Origin: Methanobrevibacter sp.
Lineage (GTDB): Archaea; Methanobacteriota; Methanobacteria; Methanobacteriales; Methanobacteriaceae
Assembly (NCBI RefSeq): GCF_017409525.1
Contig: NZ_JAFQSO010000017.1
Coordinates: forward strand, 1-64,000
DNA length: 64,000 nucleotides
Direction of reading: 5' to 3'
The position numbers and the translations under genes were made by a program. Of this stretch, positions 42,925 to 52,486 are shown in pieces. The stretch's first letter is position 1, and every line of letters begins with the position of its first letter. A model generated the notes under the pieces. The model was not told where the DNA came from, did no database searches, and worked only from the letters and a program-made list of their open reading frames with translations.

Positions 42925-43413
42925 ATGACTCAAGATAACTATTTCATGGGCGAAGCTATTAGGGAAGCGGAAAAGTCCTTGGCCGAAGGAGGAATTCCCA
43001 TCGGGGCTGTCCTGGTCAAGGATGGGGAAATCATTTCAAGAGGTCACAACAGGCTGATTCAAAACGATTCCGTCGTCTTGCATGCCGAGATGGATGCAAT
43101 CGAAAATGCAGGACGCCTGAATTACGAGGATTATATCAGATGCACATTGTACACGACACTGTCCCCATGCCCGATGTGTTCTGGTGCTGTAATATTATAT
43201 AATATCCCTAGAGTCGTCATAGGCGAGAACACCACCTTGATGGGGGCTGAAAACTTGCTCGAATGCAATGGCGTTGAGGTCGTGGTTTTAAATGACATGA
43301 GATGCAGGGACCTGTTTTTGAAGTTCAGCTGCAATAACTGCGAGGTCTGGGACGAGGAACTTGCAAAGGTGGGCAATACTACGGAGGTCAAGAATGGAAA
43401 TAATAGTAACTGA
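42925..43413 (+). CDS. Nucleobase deaminase, yeast cytosine deaminase (FCY1) type
   Basis: The 162-aa zinc deaminase has HAEMDAIENAG (His53, Glu55) and LSPCPMC (Cys82, Cys85). The stretch IPRVVIGEN and the Leu-Glu-rich end (NGVEVVVLNDMRC) match yeast FCY1-type cytosine deaminase more closely than TadA. Cytosine to uracil is the likely reaction. Its 3' end overlaps the next gene by 20 bases, with the GGAGGT of that gene inside this one, so they are translationally coupled. Confidence 0.85.
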   Translation: MTQDNYFMGEAIREAEKSLAEGGIPIGAVLVKDGEIISRGHNRLIQNDSVVLHAEMDAIENAGRLNYEDYIRCTLYTTLSPCPMCSGAVILYNIPRVVIGENTTLMGAENLLECNGVEVVVLNDMRCRDLFLKFSCNNCEVWDEELAKVGNTTEVKNGNNSN

Positions 43414-43771
43414 TGAGAGGGATGAAAGATTCATTGAATTTTGCGACTCATTCGGATGTTTCATAGGTGAGCCTCAGGTGGTCTTGCTTTTGATGAACTT
43501 TAAAAAGACTGTAGGATGCACAAGCTTCAAGGTGTATGATTCCGATTCCGCCGAAATCACAACTCTTTTTTTAAACTCATATGACGAGCGTGAAAGGATA
43601 GCATACAAGTTAATCAGACAGCTTGAAAAGATAGCCGTAGACTACGGATTCAAAAGCGTTCTTGTCAGTTTCGACAGTAGGGAAGACATATTGGTGGACA
43701 TCTTCGAGAAACTGGATTATGAGTTCATAGATGATGTCTGGATGAAAAAAGAGTTCAAAAGTTTGGTTTAA
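43394..43771 (+). CDS. GNAT-like N-acetyltransferase
   Basis: ATG 43394 follows GGAGGT by 5 bases; the product is 125 aa. The start EIIVTDERDERFIEFCDSFG is followed by beta strands and a helix ERERIAYKLIRQLEKIAVDY, and ends VDIFEKLDYEFIDDVWMKKE, like the C-terminal half of GNAT enzymes. The acetyl-CoA loop is not of the classic form, so the assignment is tentative. It is coupled to the FCY1-like deaminase. Confidence 0.6.
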   Translation: MEIIVTDERDERFIEFCDSFGCFIGEPQVVLLLMNFKKTVGCTSFKVYDSDSAEITTLFLNSYDERERIAYKLIRQLEKIAVDYGFKSVLVSFDSREDILVDIFEKLDYEFIDDVWMKKEFKSLV

Positions 43772-43785
43772 AAAAAGAGAAATTG

Positions 43786-43813
43786 AAAGATTAAGCTTCC
43801 TGTCTTAATCTTT
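43786..43813 (-). terminator. Terminator hairpin containing the lysS stop codon
   Basis: AAAGATTAAG (43786-43795), 8-base loop, CTTAATCTTT (43804-43813), a 10-bp stem. On the minus strand CAATTTCTCTTTTTTT follows. Confidence 0.8.
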
Positions 43814-45374
43814 TCACAACAAAGTCTTTATCTAAGCTTAACAAGAATGAAGCTGCTCTAGGGCCTTGCTTTTGGCCTAGAATCATTTTATAGATAGCTT
43901 GGAAACCTTTTTGCGGTTTCAATCCTTGAGCTTCCAATATTTCATACATTGAGTCATGCAGCTCTTTTGCATCGTCAAAGTCGGTTTTTTCAATTAGGTC
44001 AGCCAAAGTAGATAGGAATTCGGTCTGCTCATCGGTCAATGGAAGGTTTGGAACTTTTTTGGTTTGCACCTGGAATTTAACGAATTTAGGTGCGTAGGTG
44101 TCCAGCCAGTAGATTACATTGTCAACCCTTTCCCTGTATTGTGCCATTTCCAATTCGGTCAAGTCTCCAAATTCCTTGTCCTTGAAGCTTTTGGTCAATT
44201 GGGAATTCTTCTTGAGGATTGCAAAGATCTTTTCCAAATCATCGCCTGCAATCTGATATGCATTGACCAGGAATCTGAACGGTGGCCTGAATGGGAGAGG
44301 GCTTCCGGCATGTATTTGAGCTATCTCATAGATTTCCCTGAATTTTCTGCCTTCCTTTTCAGATGGAGCTTCCACTTCATCGTAGAATACCTTTTCAACA
44401 GTATCGAACTGGTCGATAAAGTCCAGGAAAGGCATTCTTGGTGAGAAATCTTTCGCTTTCATAGGCTTTGACCTGAATAAGTAGTAGTGGAGACTTTCTG
44501 CAGGTCCGATTTTCAGCCATTCTTCAGGAGCGAAGAAAACTCCGTGGGATTTGCTCATCGCTTCACCGTCAAGGGTAATCCATTCGTATGGAACAGGATA
44601 AGGTGCAGGATAGTCGAAGATCTTTTCTGATATTACGCTACTTACGTCGTATGACCCTCCGCTTGCTGCGTGGTCTTTTCCGAACGGTTCGCATGTAGTT
44701 CCGAATATTTTCCATCTTGCAGCCCATTCAACTCTCCATGTGAGCTTACCGTTTCCGGATTTGATGTCCATTTCACCTTCATGGCCGCATTCGCATCTGT
44801 ACTTGATGATGTCTCCATCATAATCGTAAGCATAAGTTGTGTTCACTCTGCCACATTCGTCACAAATCGGATTGTAAGGCAGCCAATCGTCAGCCAAAGG
44901 CTCCCTTCTGTATTGGTTGAAGATTTCCTTGATTTCATCCACCTTTTCTAAAGATGTTCTGATGTAGTCGTTGTAATCTCCGTTTTTATACATTTCAAAA
45001 CCGGACTTGGTTTCCATTTCTATTCCATAGTCATCCATCACGGAAAGCAAAGGCTTTTCAAAGTGCTCCACAAAGTTGGCGCAGCAGCCGTCAGGACATG
45101 GAATCATTGAATAAGGCATTCCCAAGTATTTGTCATAATCGTCAGGCAATGGATATGGAACTTTTCTTAGAGGGTCGTGGTCATCTGCAATCCATATTGT
45201 TTTAGCTTTTTTTCCTTTTTCTCTCAGTTTCTTTCCAATTCCGTTAGCTACAAATATGTCGCATGAGTTTCCAATGTGTATTGAACCTGAAATGGAGGTT
45301 CCGCTTGCAATGACATGCTCTTCTACATCCATTTTACTTAATTCGTTAGCTATGTTTTCAATCCAATGTGTCAT
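43791..45374 (-). CDS. lysS: Lysyl-tRNA synthetase, class I
   Basis: The 527-aa protein has class I signatures: HIGN in [11 protein letters not shown] and the KMSKS-like AMSKSHG. Zinc-type cysteines occur in CDECGRVN and CECGHEG. It charges tRNA-Lys; archaea of this group use the class I form. It is a single gene with its own terminator. Confidence 0.96.
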   Translation of the reverse strand: MTHWIENIANELSKMDVEEHVIASGTSISGSIHIGNSCDIFVANGIGKKLREKGKKAKTIWIADDHDPLRKVPYPLPDDYDKYLGMPYSMIPCPDGCCANFVEHFEKPLLSVMDDYGIEMETKSGFEMYKNGDYNDYIRTSLEKVDEIKEIFNQYRREPLADDWLPYNPICDECGRVNTTYAYDYDGDIIKYRCECGHEGEMDIKSGNGKLTWRVEWAARWKIFGTTCEPFGKDHAASGGSYDVSSVISEKIFDYPAPYPVPYEWITLDGEAMSKSHGVFFAPEEWLKIGPAESLHYYLFRSKPMKAKDFSPRMPFLDFIDQFDTVEKVFYDEVEAPSEKEGRKFREIYEIAQIHAGSPLPFRPPFRFLVNAYQIAGDDLEKIFAILKKNSQLTKSFKDKEFGDLTELEMAQYRERVDNVIYWLDTYAPKFVKFQVQTKKVPNLPLTDEQTEFLSTLADLIEKTDFDDAKELHDSMYEILEAQGLKPQKGFQAIYKMILGQKQGPRAASFLLSLDKDFVVKRLRQEA

Positions 45375-45451
45375 CTATTTCACCATAAGTTAATAAAAAT
45401 TAATAATTAAAATAAGTTATTATAATATTATTTCTTGCTATTAATATAAAA

Positions 45452-45474
45452 AGATTAGTTTAATTAGCTAATCT
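45452..45474 (-). terminator. Terminator hairpin containing the pan stop codon
   Basis: AGATTAG (45452-45458), 9-base loop, CTAATCT (45468-45474). On the minus strand a short T run (CTTTTTATATT) follows. Confidence 0.65.
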
Positions 45475-46654
45475 AAATATTTTCCATAATTTTATCAATA
45501 GCATCCAGGAAATCTTTGGAAATAACTTTTTTTCTCTCAGACCTTATTGCAAACATTCCCGCTTCAGTGCAAACGGCCTTCAGGTCAGCTCCGGACAATC
45601 CTTCAGTTAGCTCACTAATCGTGTCAAAGTCAATGTCTTCGTCTACTTTCATTTTAGAGGTATGTATTTCAAGGATTTTCTGTCTGCTTTCTTTTACAGG
45701 ATTGGGCACTTCAATTGTTCTGTCAAATCGCCCTGGTCTCAGGAGGGCCTCATCTAGGATGTCCGGACGGTTTGTAGCGCCGATTATTCCAACGTCTCCC
45801 CTTGATTCAAATCCGTCAAGCTCTGCTAAGAGTTGCATTAAAGTCCTTTGAACTTCCCTGTCTGCCCCTTCGCTATTTCCCACTCTTTTTGTTCCGATAG
45901 CATCGATTTCATCAATGAATATTATTGCAGGGCTCTTTTCCTTTGCAAGTTCAAAGACATCTCTAACAATCCTTGAACCTTCACCCAGGTATTTGTTCAC
46001 GAATTCCGAAGCCACAATTTTGATGAATGTCGCATGAGTTTCATTTGCCACTGCCTTTGCAAGCAATGTCTTTCCGGTTCCAGGAGGTCCGTAAAGCAGT
46101 ATTCCCTTTGGCGGGTCAATTCCTATCTCTTTGAATATTTCCGGATTTTTAATTGGAAGCTCCACTGTCTCTTTAACTTCAACAATTTGGGAATCCAGTC
46201 CTCCGATATCTGCATATGTGGTTTCTGGCTTTTCATCAATTTCCATGGCAGCTACATTTTTATCTTTTTTAGCAGGAAATACGCTGACAACGCCTAAATT
46301 CTTTTGATTAAGTGCTACCCTTACGCCAGGTGTGAGCAATTCTTTTTTAATCGAGCCGGGATATGTAACCAAGAATTCATGGCCGACTGCACCTTGAATC
46401 CCCACTTGTTTATCGTCAAACACTTCTGTTACTGTTGCAAGAATTAATGGTGTCTTTTTAAATGAGTTGATTTCACCTTTGAGCTCTCTGATTTTGCCTT
46501 CCATCTGGCGGTTGGAAATGTTTGTCTTGAGCTGTTCACCTTCAATGCTTCTTAATTTTTCCATTAAATCGTCAACAGTCTTTTCGTTTTCCTCTTTTAA
46601 TGATTCAATTGTTTCAATCAATTCGTCTTTTGAAGCGTTTTCAATAGATTCCAT
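45473..46654 (-). CDS. pan: Proteasome-activating nucleotidase
   Basis: ATG 46654 follows GAGAGGGATTTT; the product is 393 aa. An N-terminal coiled coil (about 1-60) precedes an OB domain and an AAA+ ATPase with GPPGTGKT, IIFIDEIDAIG, and the arginine-finger region LLRPGRFDRTIEVP. It unfolds substrates for the 20S proteasome. The C-terminus reads DFLDAIDKIMENI and lacks the usual hydrophobic-Tyr-X (HbYX) motif that opens the proteasome gate. Confidence 0.93.
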   Translation of the reverse strand: MESIENASKDELIETIESLKEENEKTVDDLMEKLRSIEGEQLKTNISNRQMEGKIRELKGEINSFKKTPLILATVTEVFDDKQVGIQGAVGHEFLVTYPGSIKKELLTPGVRVALNQKNLGVVSVFPAKKDKNVAAMEIDEKPETTYADIGGLDSQIVEVKETVELPIKNPEIFKEIGIDPPKGILLYGPPGTGKTLLAKAVANETHATFIKIVASEFVNKYLGEGSRIVRDVFELAKEKSPAIIFIDEIDAIGTKRVGNSEGADREVQRTLMQLLAELDGFESRGDVGIIGATNRPDILDEALLRPGRFDRTIEVPNPVKESRQKILEIHTSKMKVDEDIDFDTISELTEGLSGADLKAVCTEAGMFAIRSERKKVISKDFLDAIDKIMENI

Positions 46655-46720
46655 AAAATCCCTCTCTTGAATTAACATTTGTTATAATTTGTATTTAACA
46701 TTAACATCAAGAATCTGGTG

Positions 46721-46750
46721 AAATTGTTGTGGGTTGGAAATATTGCTTTG
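46721..46750 (+). repeat. Direct repeat flanking the PIN module, copy 1
   Basis: Bases 46721-46750 match 48121-48150 at 29 of 30 positions; weaker similarity continues for another 30 bases. The two copies bracket the two-gene PIN module. Confidence 0.75.
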
Positions 46751-46779
46751 AAATAGTAATTCTGAAGCACTTCACATGG

Positions 46780-47448
46780 TCAATTGCATGATTTGAACTC
46801 GGCAATGTTTAAAAAGCTGGTGTCATGGGCTAGAAGTATTTCTATCATTTTTCGGTCTGTTGAGACAAATGTCAAATCATTGTGGATTGTTCCGCAATCG
46901 TGGGCGTCAACGACTATTCTGCAATCGGGGGAGTGAACTCCCCATTCATATATTTTCGTTGCATAATCCAGATATCTCAGATAGCTATCCTGCCCGCAAT
47001 CATGTAGGATTAAAAGGTTATTCAATTCTTTATCTCTCATAAAATACAATTTTTTAAAGTTTTCATTGTAATTTTTGAATTTTAAATAAATGATATTGGA
47101 TATGCCTTCATTAAAGGAGTATTTTTTCCAATAGTGTTCTAATATTTTTTGTTTTTTATTTTTATCCAATCTGCATCTTTTTGTTCTTTCAAAGATATGC
47201 TTTTCAAAATCATAATAATTTAAAAAATCGTTTTCGTTGTTTCTTAAAATTTCTTTACTTGATTTCAAAAAGACATCGATATCATCCAGGATATTATTCA
47301 GTTTTCTATTGTATTCGTCTTTAACTAGATTTGACCAAAAAATTTTATCATCATAGTTTTCAGCAATTAACTTATTGGCATTTTTATGCCATTTGTCGTG
47401 AATGCAGGTGTATTCCAATGCAATATTTGTATCTACAAAAAAAGGCAT
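46780..47448 (-). CDS. PIN-domain-like protein
   Basis: The 222-aa protein starts FFVDTNIALEYT, the first PIN acidic strand, and ends with DCRIVVDAHDCG and FVSTDRKMIEILL, which carry the remaining PIN acidic residues (DAHD, STDR). The middle is a Lys/Asn-rich helical insert (about 70-150), longer than in VapC toxins. It is likely a metal-dependent RNase. It begins 4 bases after the end of its upstream partner gene. The A/T-rich codons and flanking repeats suggest mobility. Confidence 0.7.
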   Translation of the reverse strand: MPFFVDTNIALEYTCIHDKWHKNANKLIAENYDDKIFWSNLVKDEYNRKLNNILDDIDVFLKSSKEILRNNENDFLNYYDFEKHIFERTKRCRLDKNKKQKILEHYWKKYSFNEGISNIIYLKFKNYNENFKKLYFMRDKELNNLLILHDCGQDSYLRYLDYATKIYEWGVHSPDCRIVVDAHDCGTIHNDLTFVSTDRKMIEILLAHDTSFLNIAEFKSCN

Positions 47449-47452
47449 GTAA

Positions 47453-47980
47453 TCACTCCTTTAAACTTTTTGCAAATTCATACATTTCTTTTTCATCAAA
47501 ATCATCACTGTATTCATAGATATTCCAATAGAATTCACGTCTATATATATGATATCTTTTTTTAAAGTCCAATTTTAGTTTTTCATGCTTTTTTATGTTT
47601 TCTTCAGAAAAATTTTTGACTAATCTGATTTTTTCATTCCAAATTTCAATAAAAAAGTCAAAAAGTTCTAATGCTAAATCGCAATGTCCAAATGTTGAAT
47701 CAATAGAGTTTTGGTGAACAATGTATAGAATATAGTCGGATATTGAAAGAAAATAATTGTATTCGTCACATAATCGCAATTCTTTTAATTTGAATGTGAT
47801 TTCATCAAATTTTTGATCTAGTTCATTGTAAAATTCAAAATTTGGAATTTTTGTAGTCAGTTCATTAGATTTTATATTTACAAATGATTTAAGTTTTTCA
47901 AATCCTTCTTTTATCATTTCTTTGATTTTGGTTAGGATTTCTGGATTATAAACAATGGGATTGTCTTTATTAATGTTCAT
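47453..47980 (-). CDS. Unknown helical protein paired with the PIN gene
   Basis: ATG 47980 follows GGTGA by 5 bases; the product is 175 aa. It is almost all predicted helix and Lys/Glu/Phe/Tyr-rich (EILTKIKEMIKEGFEKLKSF; YWNIYEYSDDFDEKEMYEF). No known domain is recognised. It is encoded just upstream of the PIN gene, and its position fits an antitoxin or partner of a PIN nuclease, but nothing in the sequence proves that. Confidence 0.6.
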   Translation of the reverse strand: MNINKDNPIVYNPEILTKIKEMIKEGFEKLKSFVNIKSNELTTKIPNFEFYNELDQKFDEITFKLKELRLCDEYNYFLSISDYILYIVHQNSIDSTFGHCDLALELFDFFIEIWNEKIRLVKNFSEENIKKHEKLKLDFKKRYHIYRREFYWNIYEYSDDFDEKEMYEFAKSLKE

Positions 47981-48340
47981 ATTCTTCACCTTGGTTTCGG
48001 TTAGATATTACTTATATTTTGATTATATTTAAATATTTTCATTAATAACTTCGTTCTAAGGCATTATTTGAGTTATTAAATATTTTTAAAGTTTATTTTC
48101 AAGATTGAAGTCATTTGGTAAAATTGTTGGGGGTTGGAAATATTGCTTTGGGATGGTAATTGATGAAACGCTTTCACATTGGCGGCAGCTATCATGCATT
48201 TGCAGGTTAATCAAAACACGCGGTATATCACTATCTAAAAATAAGTTGAAAAATTCTGGATGTTAAGGTTAATGTAAAAAAGAGACGATTAAATTAAAAG
48301 TAGCTATTAAAAAAATAAGATGAAATAGATAGAAAACTAT
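47981..48340. other. Intergenic region between the PIN module and thiC
   Basis: This holds a second copy (48121-48150) of the repeat found at 46721-46750, and the thiC terminator hairpin at its end. No gene, RNA or riboswitch is apparent in the rest. Confidence 0.5.
48121..48150 (+). repeat. Direct repeat flanking the PIN module, copy 2
   Basis: This is the near-identical partner of 46721-46750 in the same orientation, about 1.4 kb away. Confidence 0.75.
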
Positions 48341-48346
48341 CTATTT
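48323..48346 (-). terminator. Terminator hairpin containing the thiC stop codon
   Basis: AAATAGATAG (48323-48332), loop AAAA, CTATCTATTT (48337-48346), a 10-bp perfect stem. On the minus strand CATCTTATTTTTTT follows. Confidence 0.8.
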
Positions 48347-49639
48347 GATAAGGTCGGAATCGGATTGGTCCAACCATTCGTTAACGATTTTCACTGCACA
48401 GTAGTTACCGCACATTGTACATGTGTCCTCTTCTTCAGGAGGTCTTTGGTCTCTTTTTGCACGTGCAGCTTCCGGAAACATTGCGCAAGCATATTGAGCT
48501 TCCCAGTCGAGGTTTTTCCTTGCTTCAGCCATGGCCAAGTCTTGTGAACCGTCAATTTGGCCGGTCGCTAGGTCTCCAGCGTAAGCTCCGATTTTGGTTG
48601 CAATGACTCCTTCCCTTACATCATCAGGGTTTGGAAGAGCCAGGTGTTCTGCAGGAGTCACATAACAGATGAAGTCTGCTCCGGCTTTTGCGGAAGATGC
48701 TGCTCCGATTGCAGATACGATGTGGTCGTAACCCGGTGCCACATCACACACGATAGGTCCTAACATGTAGAAAGGAGCGTTGGAACACATTTTCTTTTGA
48801 ATCATTACGTTTGTTGGAATTTCATTGATTGGGATGTGTCCTGGTCCTTCAATCATACATTGCACTCCGGCTTCACGGGACCTGTCGATTAGTTCTCCTA
48901 AAATGATCAATTCTTGGATTTGCGCCCTGTCGGTTGAATCGGCAATGGACCCTGCCCTCATACCGTTAGCAAGTGAAAGAACAACATCGTGCTCTTTAGC
49001 AATTTCTAAAACATAATCGAAGTTAGCGTATAATGGATTTTCCTTTTCGTTTTCGACAATCCATCCGGACATGAATGAACCTCCTCTTGAGACGAGTCCT
49101 GTTACACGGCCTTGCCTTTTGAGTCTGGTTAAGGTTTCAATGTTGATACTTGAGTGGACTGCCATAAAGTCGATACCGTCTTTTGCCTGCTTCTCGATGG
49201 TGTTGAAGAGGTCATCTTCAGTCATGTAGATTACGGAGCCGTCCCTTCTGATGCTTTCGATAGCTGCCTGATATACAGGCACGGAACCCACTGGCAATGG
49301 GGACATGTCCAATACCCTGTTTCTTATTACATCCAAGTCTCCACCAATACTCAATTCCATCAAGCAGTCTGCACCATTGTCAATTGCAATCTGTGCCTTT
49401 TCGACTTCTTCATCAAAGTTAACAATATCGGTTGAGGTACCAACTGTTGCGTTTACTTTTGTTCTTAATCCTGCACCTATACCTGATGCTTCAATATCTC
49501 TGTTCACGTTACTAGGTATTACAATAGTACCTTCAGCCACTGATCTTAAAATGAAATCCTCTGAAACATTTTCTATTTCTGCCACATGCTTCATTTCATC
49601 AGTTAAAATGCCTTTCTTTGCATCACTAATCTGTGTCAT
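48341..49639 (-). CDS. thiC: Phosphomethylpyrimidine synthase
   Basis: This 432-aa radical-SAM enzyme makes the pyrimidine of thiamine. The family end [12 protein letters not shown] (the CxxC..C cluster at the C-terminus) is present, as are MVEG-type [13 protein letters not shown] and [25 protein letters not shown] ribosome binding site precedes the start. I see no TPP riboswitch in the upstream 240 bases, and its stop is inside a terminator hairpin. Confidence 0.95.
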   Translation of the reverse strand: MTQISDAKKGILTDEMKHVAEIENVSEDFILRSVAEGTIVIPSNVNRDIEASGIGAGLRTKVNATVGTSTDIVNFDEEVEKAQIAIDNGADCLMELSIGGDLDVIRNRVLDMSPLPVGSVPVYQAAIESIRRDGSVIYMTEDDLFNTIEKQAKDGIDFMAVHSSINIETLTRLKRQGRVTGLVSRGGSFMSGWIVENEKENPLYANFDYVLEIAKEHDVVLSLANGMRAGSIADSTDRAQIQELIILGELIDRSREAGVQCMIEGPGHIPINEIPTNVMIQKKMCSNAPFYMLGPIVCDVAPGYDHIVSAIGAASSAKAGADFICYVTPAEHLALPNPDDVREGVIATKIGAYAGDLATGQIDGSQDLAMAEARKNLDWEAQYACAMFPEAARAKRDQRPPEEEDTCTMCGNYCAVKIVNEWLDQSDSDLIK

Positions 49640-49883
49640 TATTATCCTCCTTAATTATAGATTAAACAGTCAAATTAATTTTACGATATTTTCATCATTG
49701 GTTGATATTGTGTTATATTTATTTAATAGTATTTAAATTAATTGGATTAAAGTTAATTCAAACTTTATTGATATATGTAAATTCTTTTTTAAAAAATAGT
49801 AATTTTTAATTCAGTATAAGTGAATTAAAGCCACATTGATAAAAATAAACTTTACTTTAAAAAAAATTAAAATGGAATAGATT

Positions 49884-50798
49884 TCAGTAAAATCCATTCA
49901 TTCTTTCAAATGCCTCATCAAAGGTAGGCATGTTTGTCTGACAGCCTTGATGCTCAATGATAAATGATGAGACTGTTGACGCGAATTTTGCAGATTCCTC
50001 TAGGGTTTCCCCATTCAGGAATCTTGACAGGAATCCTGCCCTGTATGAATCCCCGGCACCTGTAGGGTCAACAACATCAGTCTTGATTGCATCAATCTTT
50101 ATTTTGTCCTCATTGGAATATATCTCACTGCCATTGGAGCCGCAGGTTTTAACGATTATCTTAGGCCCTAGCTCTCTAAGCCCATCCAAATCAACTTCCA
50201 AGGCTGTTAGAATCCTTTCAATTTCATGATGGTTTCCAAAAAGGATGGTTGTATTTTCGATGACATCCTTCAACTTTTTGGTCTCATATATTCCGAGGTC
50301 TTGGCCCGGATCAAATGAAACGAGCAAATCCAAATCCTTTGCCTCTTCGGAACATTTCCAATTGAAATTAGGGTCACCAGTTGCCAAGTGGATGGCTTCA
50401 ACGTTTTTGATTGCACTGCTTGGAACTTTGCTTTCAGCAAATTCACGTGCTGCGCCCCAGTAGAAATAGCTTATCTGGTCATCATTATCATCAGTCAGCA
50501 CAAAAGCGGTCGGGGTGGCTTCACCTGGAACGATAATCAGTGAATCGGTGTCGATGTCTAGATTCTGCATATGTTCGTAGTATTCTGTTTTTTTGAAATC
50601 ACCGCCAACGGCTGAAACCAATGAGGTTTTTAATCCTAATTTGGCTCCAACACAAGCAACGTTAGCTGCTGCACCACCATTGAATGTTTTCATTTTTGTA
50701 ATTGGTGCTGAAAAATTTGCTTTTGGAAATTCCGGCACTCTAATAATGTAATCATGAGCAGAGTGGCCAATTGCTAGTAAATCTCTGTTTTTAACCAT
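49884..50798 (-). CDS. PfkB-family sugar or nucleoside kinase
   Basis: The 304-aa kinase has NGGAAANVACVGAKLGLKTS at the start and the PfkB signature DPTGAGDSYRAGFL near the end. It resembles archaeal PfkB-type nucleoside or ribokinase-like kinases; the substrate is not visible. Its 3' end overlaps an imperfect hairpin, as for many genes here. The downstream neighbour is the LysR/ModE-like gene, 78 bases beyond the start in the same orientation. Confidence 0.85.
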   Translation of the reverse strand: MVKNRDLLAIGHSAHDYIIRVPEFPKANFSAPITKMKTFNGGAAANVACVGAKLGLKTSLVSAVGGDFKKTEYYEHMQNLDIDTDSLIIVPGEATPTAFVLTDDNDDQISYFYWGAAREFAESKVPSSAIKNVEAIHLATGDPNFNWKCSEEAKDLDLLVSFDPGQDLGIYETKKLKDVIENTTILFGNHHEIERILTALEVDLDGLRELGPKIIVKTCGSNGSEIYSNEDKIKIDAIKTDVVDPTGAGDSYRAGFLSRFLNGETLEESAKFASTVSSFIIEHQGCQTNMPTFDEAFERMNGFY

Positions 50799-50934
50799 AA
50801 TATCGCCTTTTTGTTTTTCAATTTAATATTGTTTTTCATAGTTATTTAATGTTTTGAAAATGCACATTGACAGCAATGTGAAGTTTCACACAGGTGTAAG
50901 AACATTATGTAATTTATAATAATATTCACTTTTG

Positions 50935-50956
50935 CCGAGAGCATTTGAAAAGTAAT
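50935..50956 (-). repeat. 22-bp 3'-end motif after the LysR/ModE-like gene
   Basis: Identical to 38359-38380 and placed 3 bases past a minus-strand stop codon, just as there. The two genes are unrelated. Confidence 0.8.
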
Positions 50957-50959
50957 ATC

Positions 50960-51826
50960 CTAGATGGGTTCGAAGCCCTGATTTTTTATTTCTTCCTGGC
51001 CTTCAGCTAAAAGGTAGTCAATGAACTCATCCACTTCCGGCTTGTCTTCGCTGACTTTAATCAAGCTGATTACATGGCGGGTATCAAATTTCAAGACCTC
51101 ATTTCCCTTGAAATAGCTGGCATTTAAAAAGCAGTTCAGGTTTTCGGAGTTTCTAACCAGTTTGAAGGCATCAAACTGGGAACTTACCTTATATTTTATG
51201 TTGTAATCAATGCCGTATTGCTTTAGGGTGCTCCATGCAAGCCTCTGAGCGGTTCCGGTAACATTCACAAAGTCCAGATTATTCAGGTCATTGATGTTCC
51301 GTATCTCTTTTGAGTTGGGTGATGAAATCAAAACCAGATAATCATAGGCAATAGGGGTAAAGTCGATGTCACGCTCATAGGCTATCAGCGGATCATCCAG
51401 GGTCAGGATATCCACTGCACCTCTTTTGGCCAGTTCGAATGCGTCCCTGTCGCTGCTGCTGTAGACATTAGTATTGAATGGGTGTTTGATGGTCTCCAAA
51501 AGTCCGGAACTTATATGCCCTCCGGCAATGTTGATGTTGGAGGTTCTTTCGATTTTTATCAGATATTTTTGAAATTCCTCAAGCAGCTGCAGACCTTCAC
51601 GTGTAAGTATTGTTCCATTGCCTGCCTTTTGTGTAATTTTAAAACCCAATTTGTCTTCAGCCCTAAGCAGTCTCCTATTAAAAACAGTATGTGAGATATT
51701 CAGCTCTTTAGCTGATTTTCTTTGTGATTTTGTTCTTGACAGCGAATCTAGACTTTGGTATAATTTGTAATCATAAATGTTACCATTTATGTCCAGGCTG
51801 ATGAGTCCTTTGCTTTGCAATTTCAT
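50960..51826 (-). CDS. LysR/ModE-type transcription regulator with a substrate-binding domain
   Basis: The 288-aa product has an N-terminal winged helix-turn-helix of the ModE/LysR kind (SQRKSAKELNISHTVFNRRL, LTREGLQLLEEF). About 110-288 is a periplasmic-binding-protein-like domain (VYSSSDRDAFELAKRGAVDI, DYLVLISSPNSKEI). It may sense molybdate, tungstate or another oxyanion, given the nearby fdhD, moaA and mobB, but it could also bind another ligand. It is divergent from hxlB. Confidence 0.75.
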   Translation of the reverse strand: MKLQSKGLISLDINGNIYDYKLYQSLDSLSRTKSQRKSAKELNISHTVFNRRLLRAEDKLGFKITQKAGNGTILTREGLQLLEEFQKYLIKIERTSNINIAGGHISSGLLETIKHPFNTNVYSSSDRDAFELAKRGAVDILTLDDPLIAYERDIDFTPIAYDYLVLISSPNSKEIRNINDLNNLDFVNVTGTAQRLAWSTLKQYGIDYNIKYKVSSQFDAFKLVRNSENLNCFLNASYFKGNEVLKFDTRHVISLIKVSEDKPEVDEFIDYLLAEGQEEIKNQGFEPI

Positions 51827-51894
51827 TAATTATATATAAAGATTTAATCATAATATAAATCATATTGTTTTAAATATTTTGGGAATAAGATAAA

Positions 51895-52485
51895 ATGGAA
51901 ATAATGAAAACCTCTATTGAAGCCATATTGGAGAATATTGTAAGTGCTGAAGAATTTTTGGATGAAGAAGCTATTGATGAATTTGAAAATATAATAATGG
52001 ATGCCAATAATGTTTTTGTTACCGGTGCGGGGAGATCCGGTCTTGCTGCAAAGGCATTTGCCATGAGATTAATGCATTTGGGATTGAGCGCTTATGTTGT
52101 GGGAGAGACAATATCTCCGGCAATTTATGAAGATGATTGCATAATCGCCATTTCAGGTTCTGGAGAAACCAACACCATAGTTTCTGCTGCAAAAATAGCT
52201 AAGGCTAGAGGTTCTAAAGTATTGGCTGTTACTTCTTACCCAGAATCAACCCTTGGACAATTGGCGGATAACTATCTTCTTGTAAAAGGTAGGACCAATC
52301 AGGAAGTTGATGATGAAAACTATATGAAACGTCAAATTCACGGTAACTACACTTCATTAACCCCTCTTGGAACAGCTTTTGAGCTGACCACATTGGTGTT
52401 CTTGGATGCTATCGTATCTGAGTTAATGGAGAAAATGGAACAGACTGAAAGCGATTTGAAATCCAGGCACACAGTCCTGGAGTAA
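51895..52485 (+). CDS. hxlB: 6-phospho-3-hexuloisomerase
   Basis: The 196-aa SIS-domain protein has VFVTGAGRSGLAAKAFAMRL and ISGSGETNTIVSAAKIAKAR, and ends TPLGTAFELTTLVFLDAIV. It converts hexulose-6-phosphate to fructose-6-phosphate in the ribulose monophosphate route, which in archaea makes pentoses from hexoses. No strong ribosome binding site is visible before ATG 51895. It is convergent with fdhD, with 1 base between the stops. Confidence 0.9.
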   Translation: MEIMKTSIEAILENIVSAEEFLDEEAIDEFENIIMDANNVFVTGAGRSGLAAKAFAMRLMHLGLSAYVVGETISPAIYEDDCIIAISGSGETNTIVSAAKIAKARGSKVLAVTSYPESTLGQLADNYLLVKGRTNQEVDDENYMKRQIHGNYTSLTPLGTAFELTTLVFLDAIVSELMEKMEQTESDLKSRHTVLE

Positions 52486-52486
52486 T

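Noticed and set aside
49640-49883. Possible TPP riboswitch before thiC
   Set aside because: I looked for the conserved CTGAGA and related core strings on the minus strand and did not find them.
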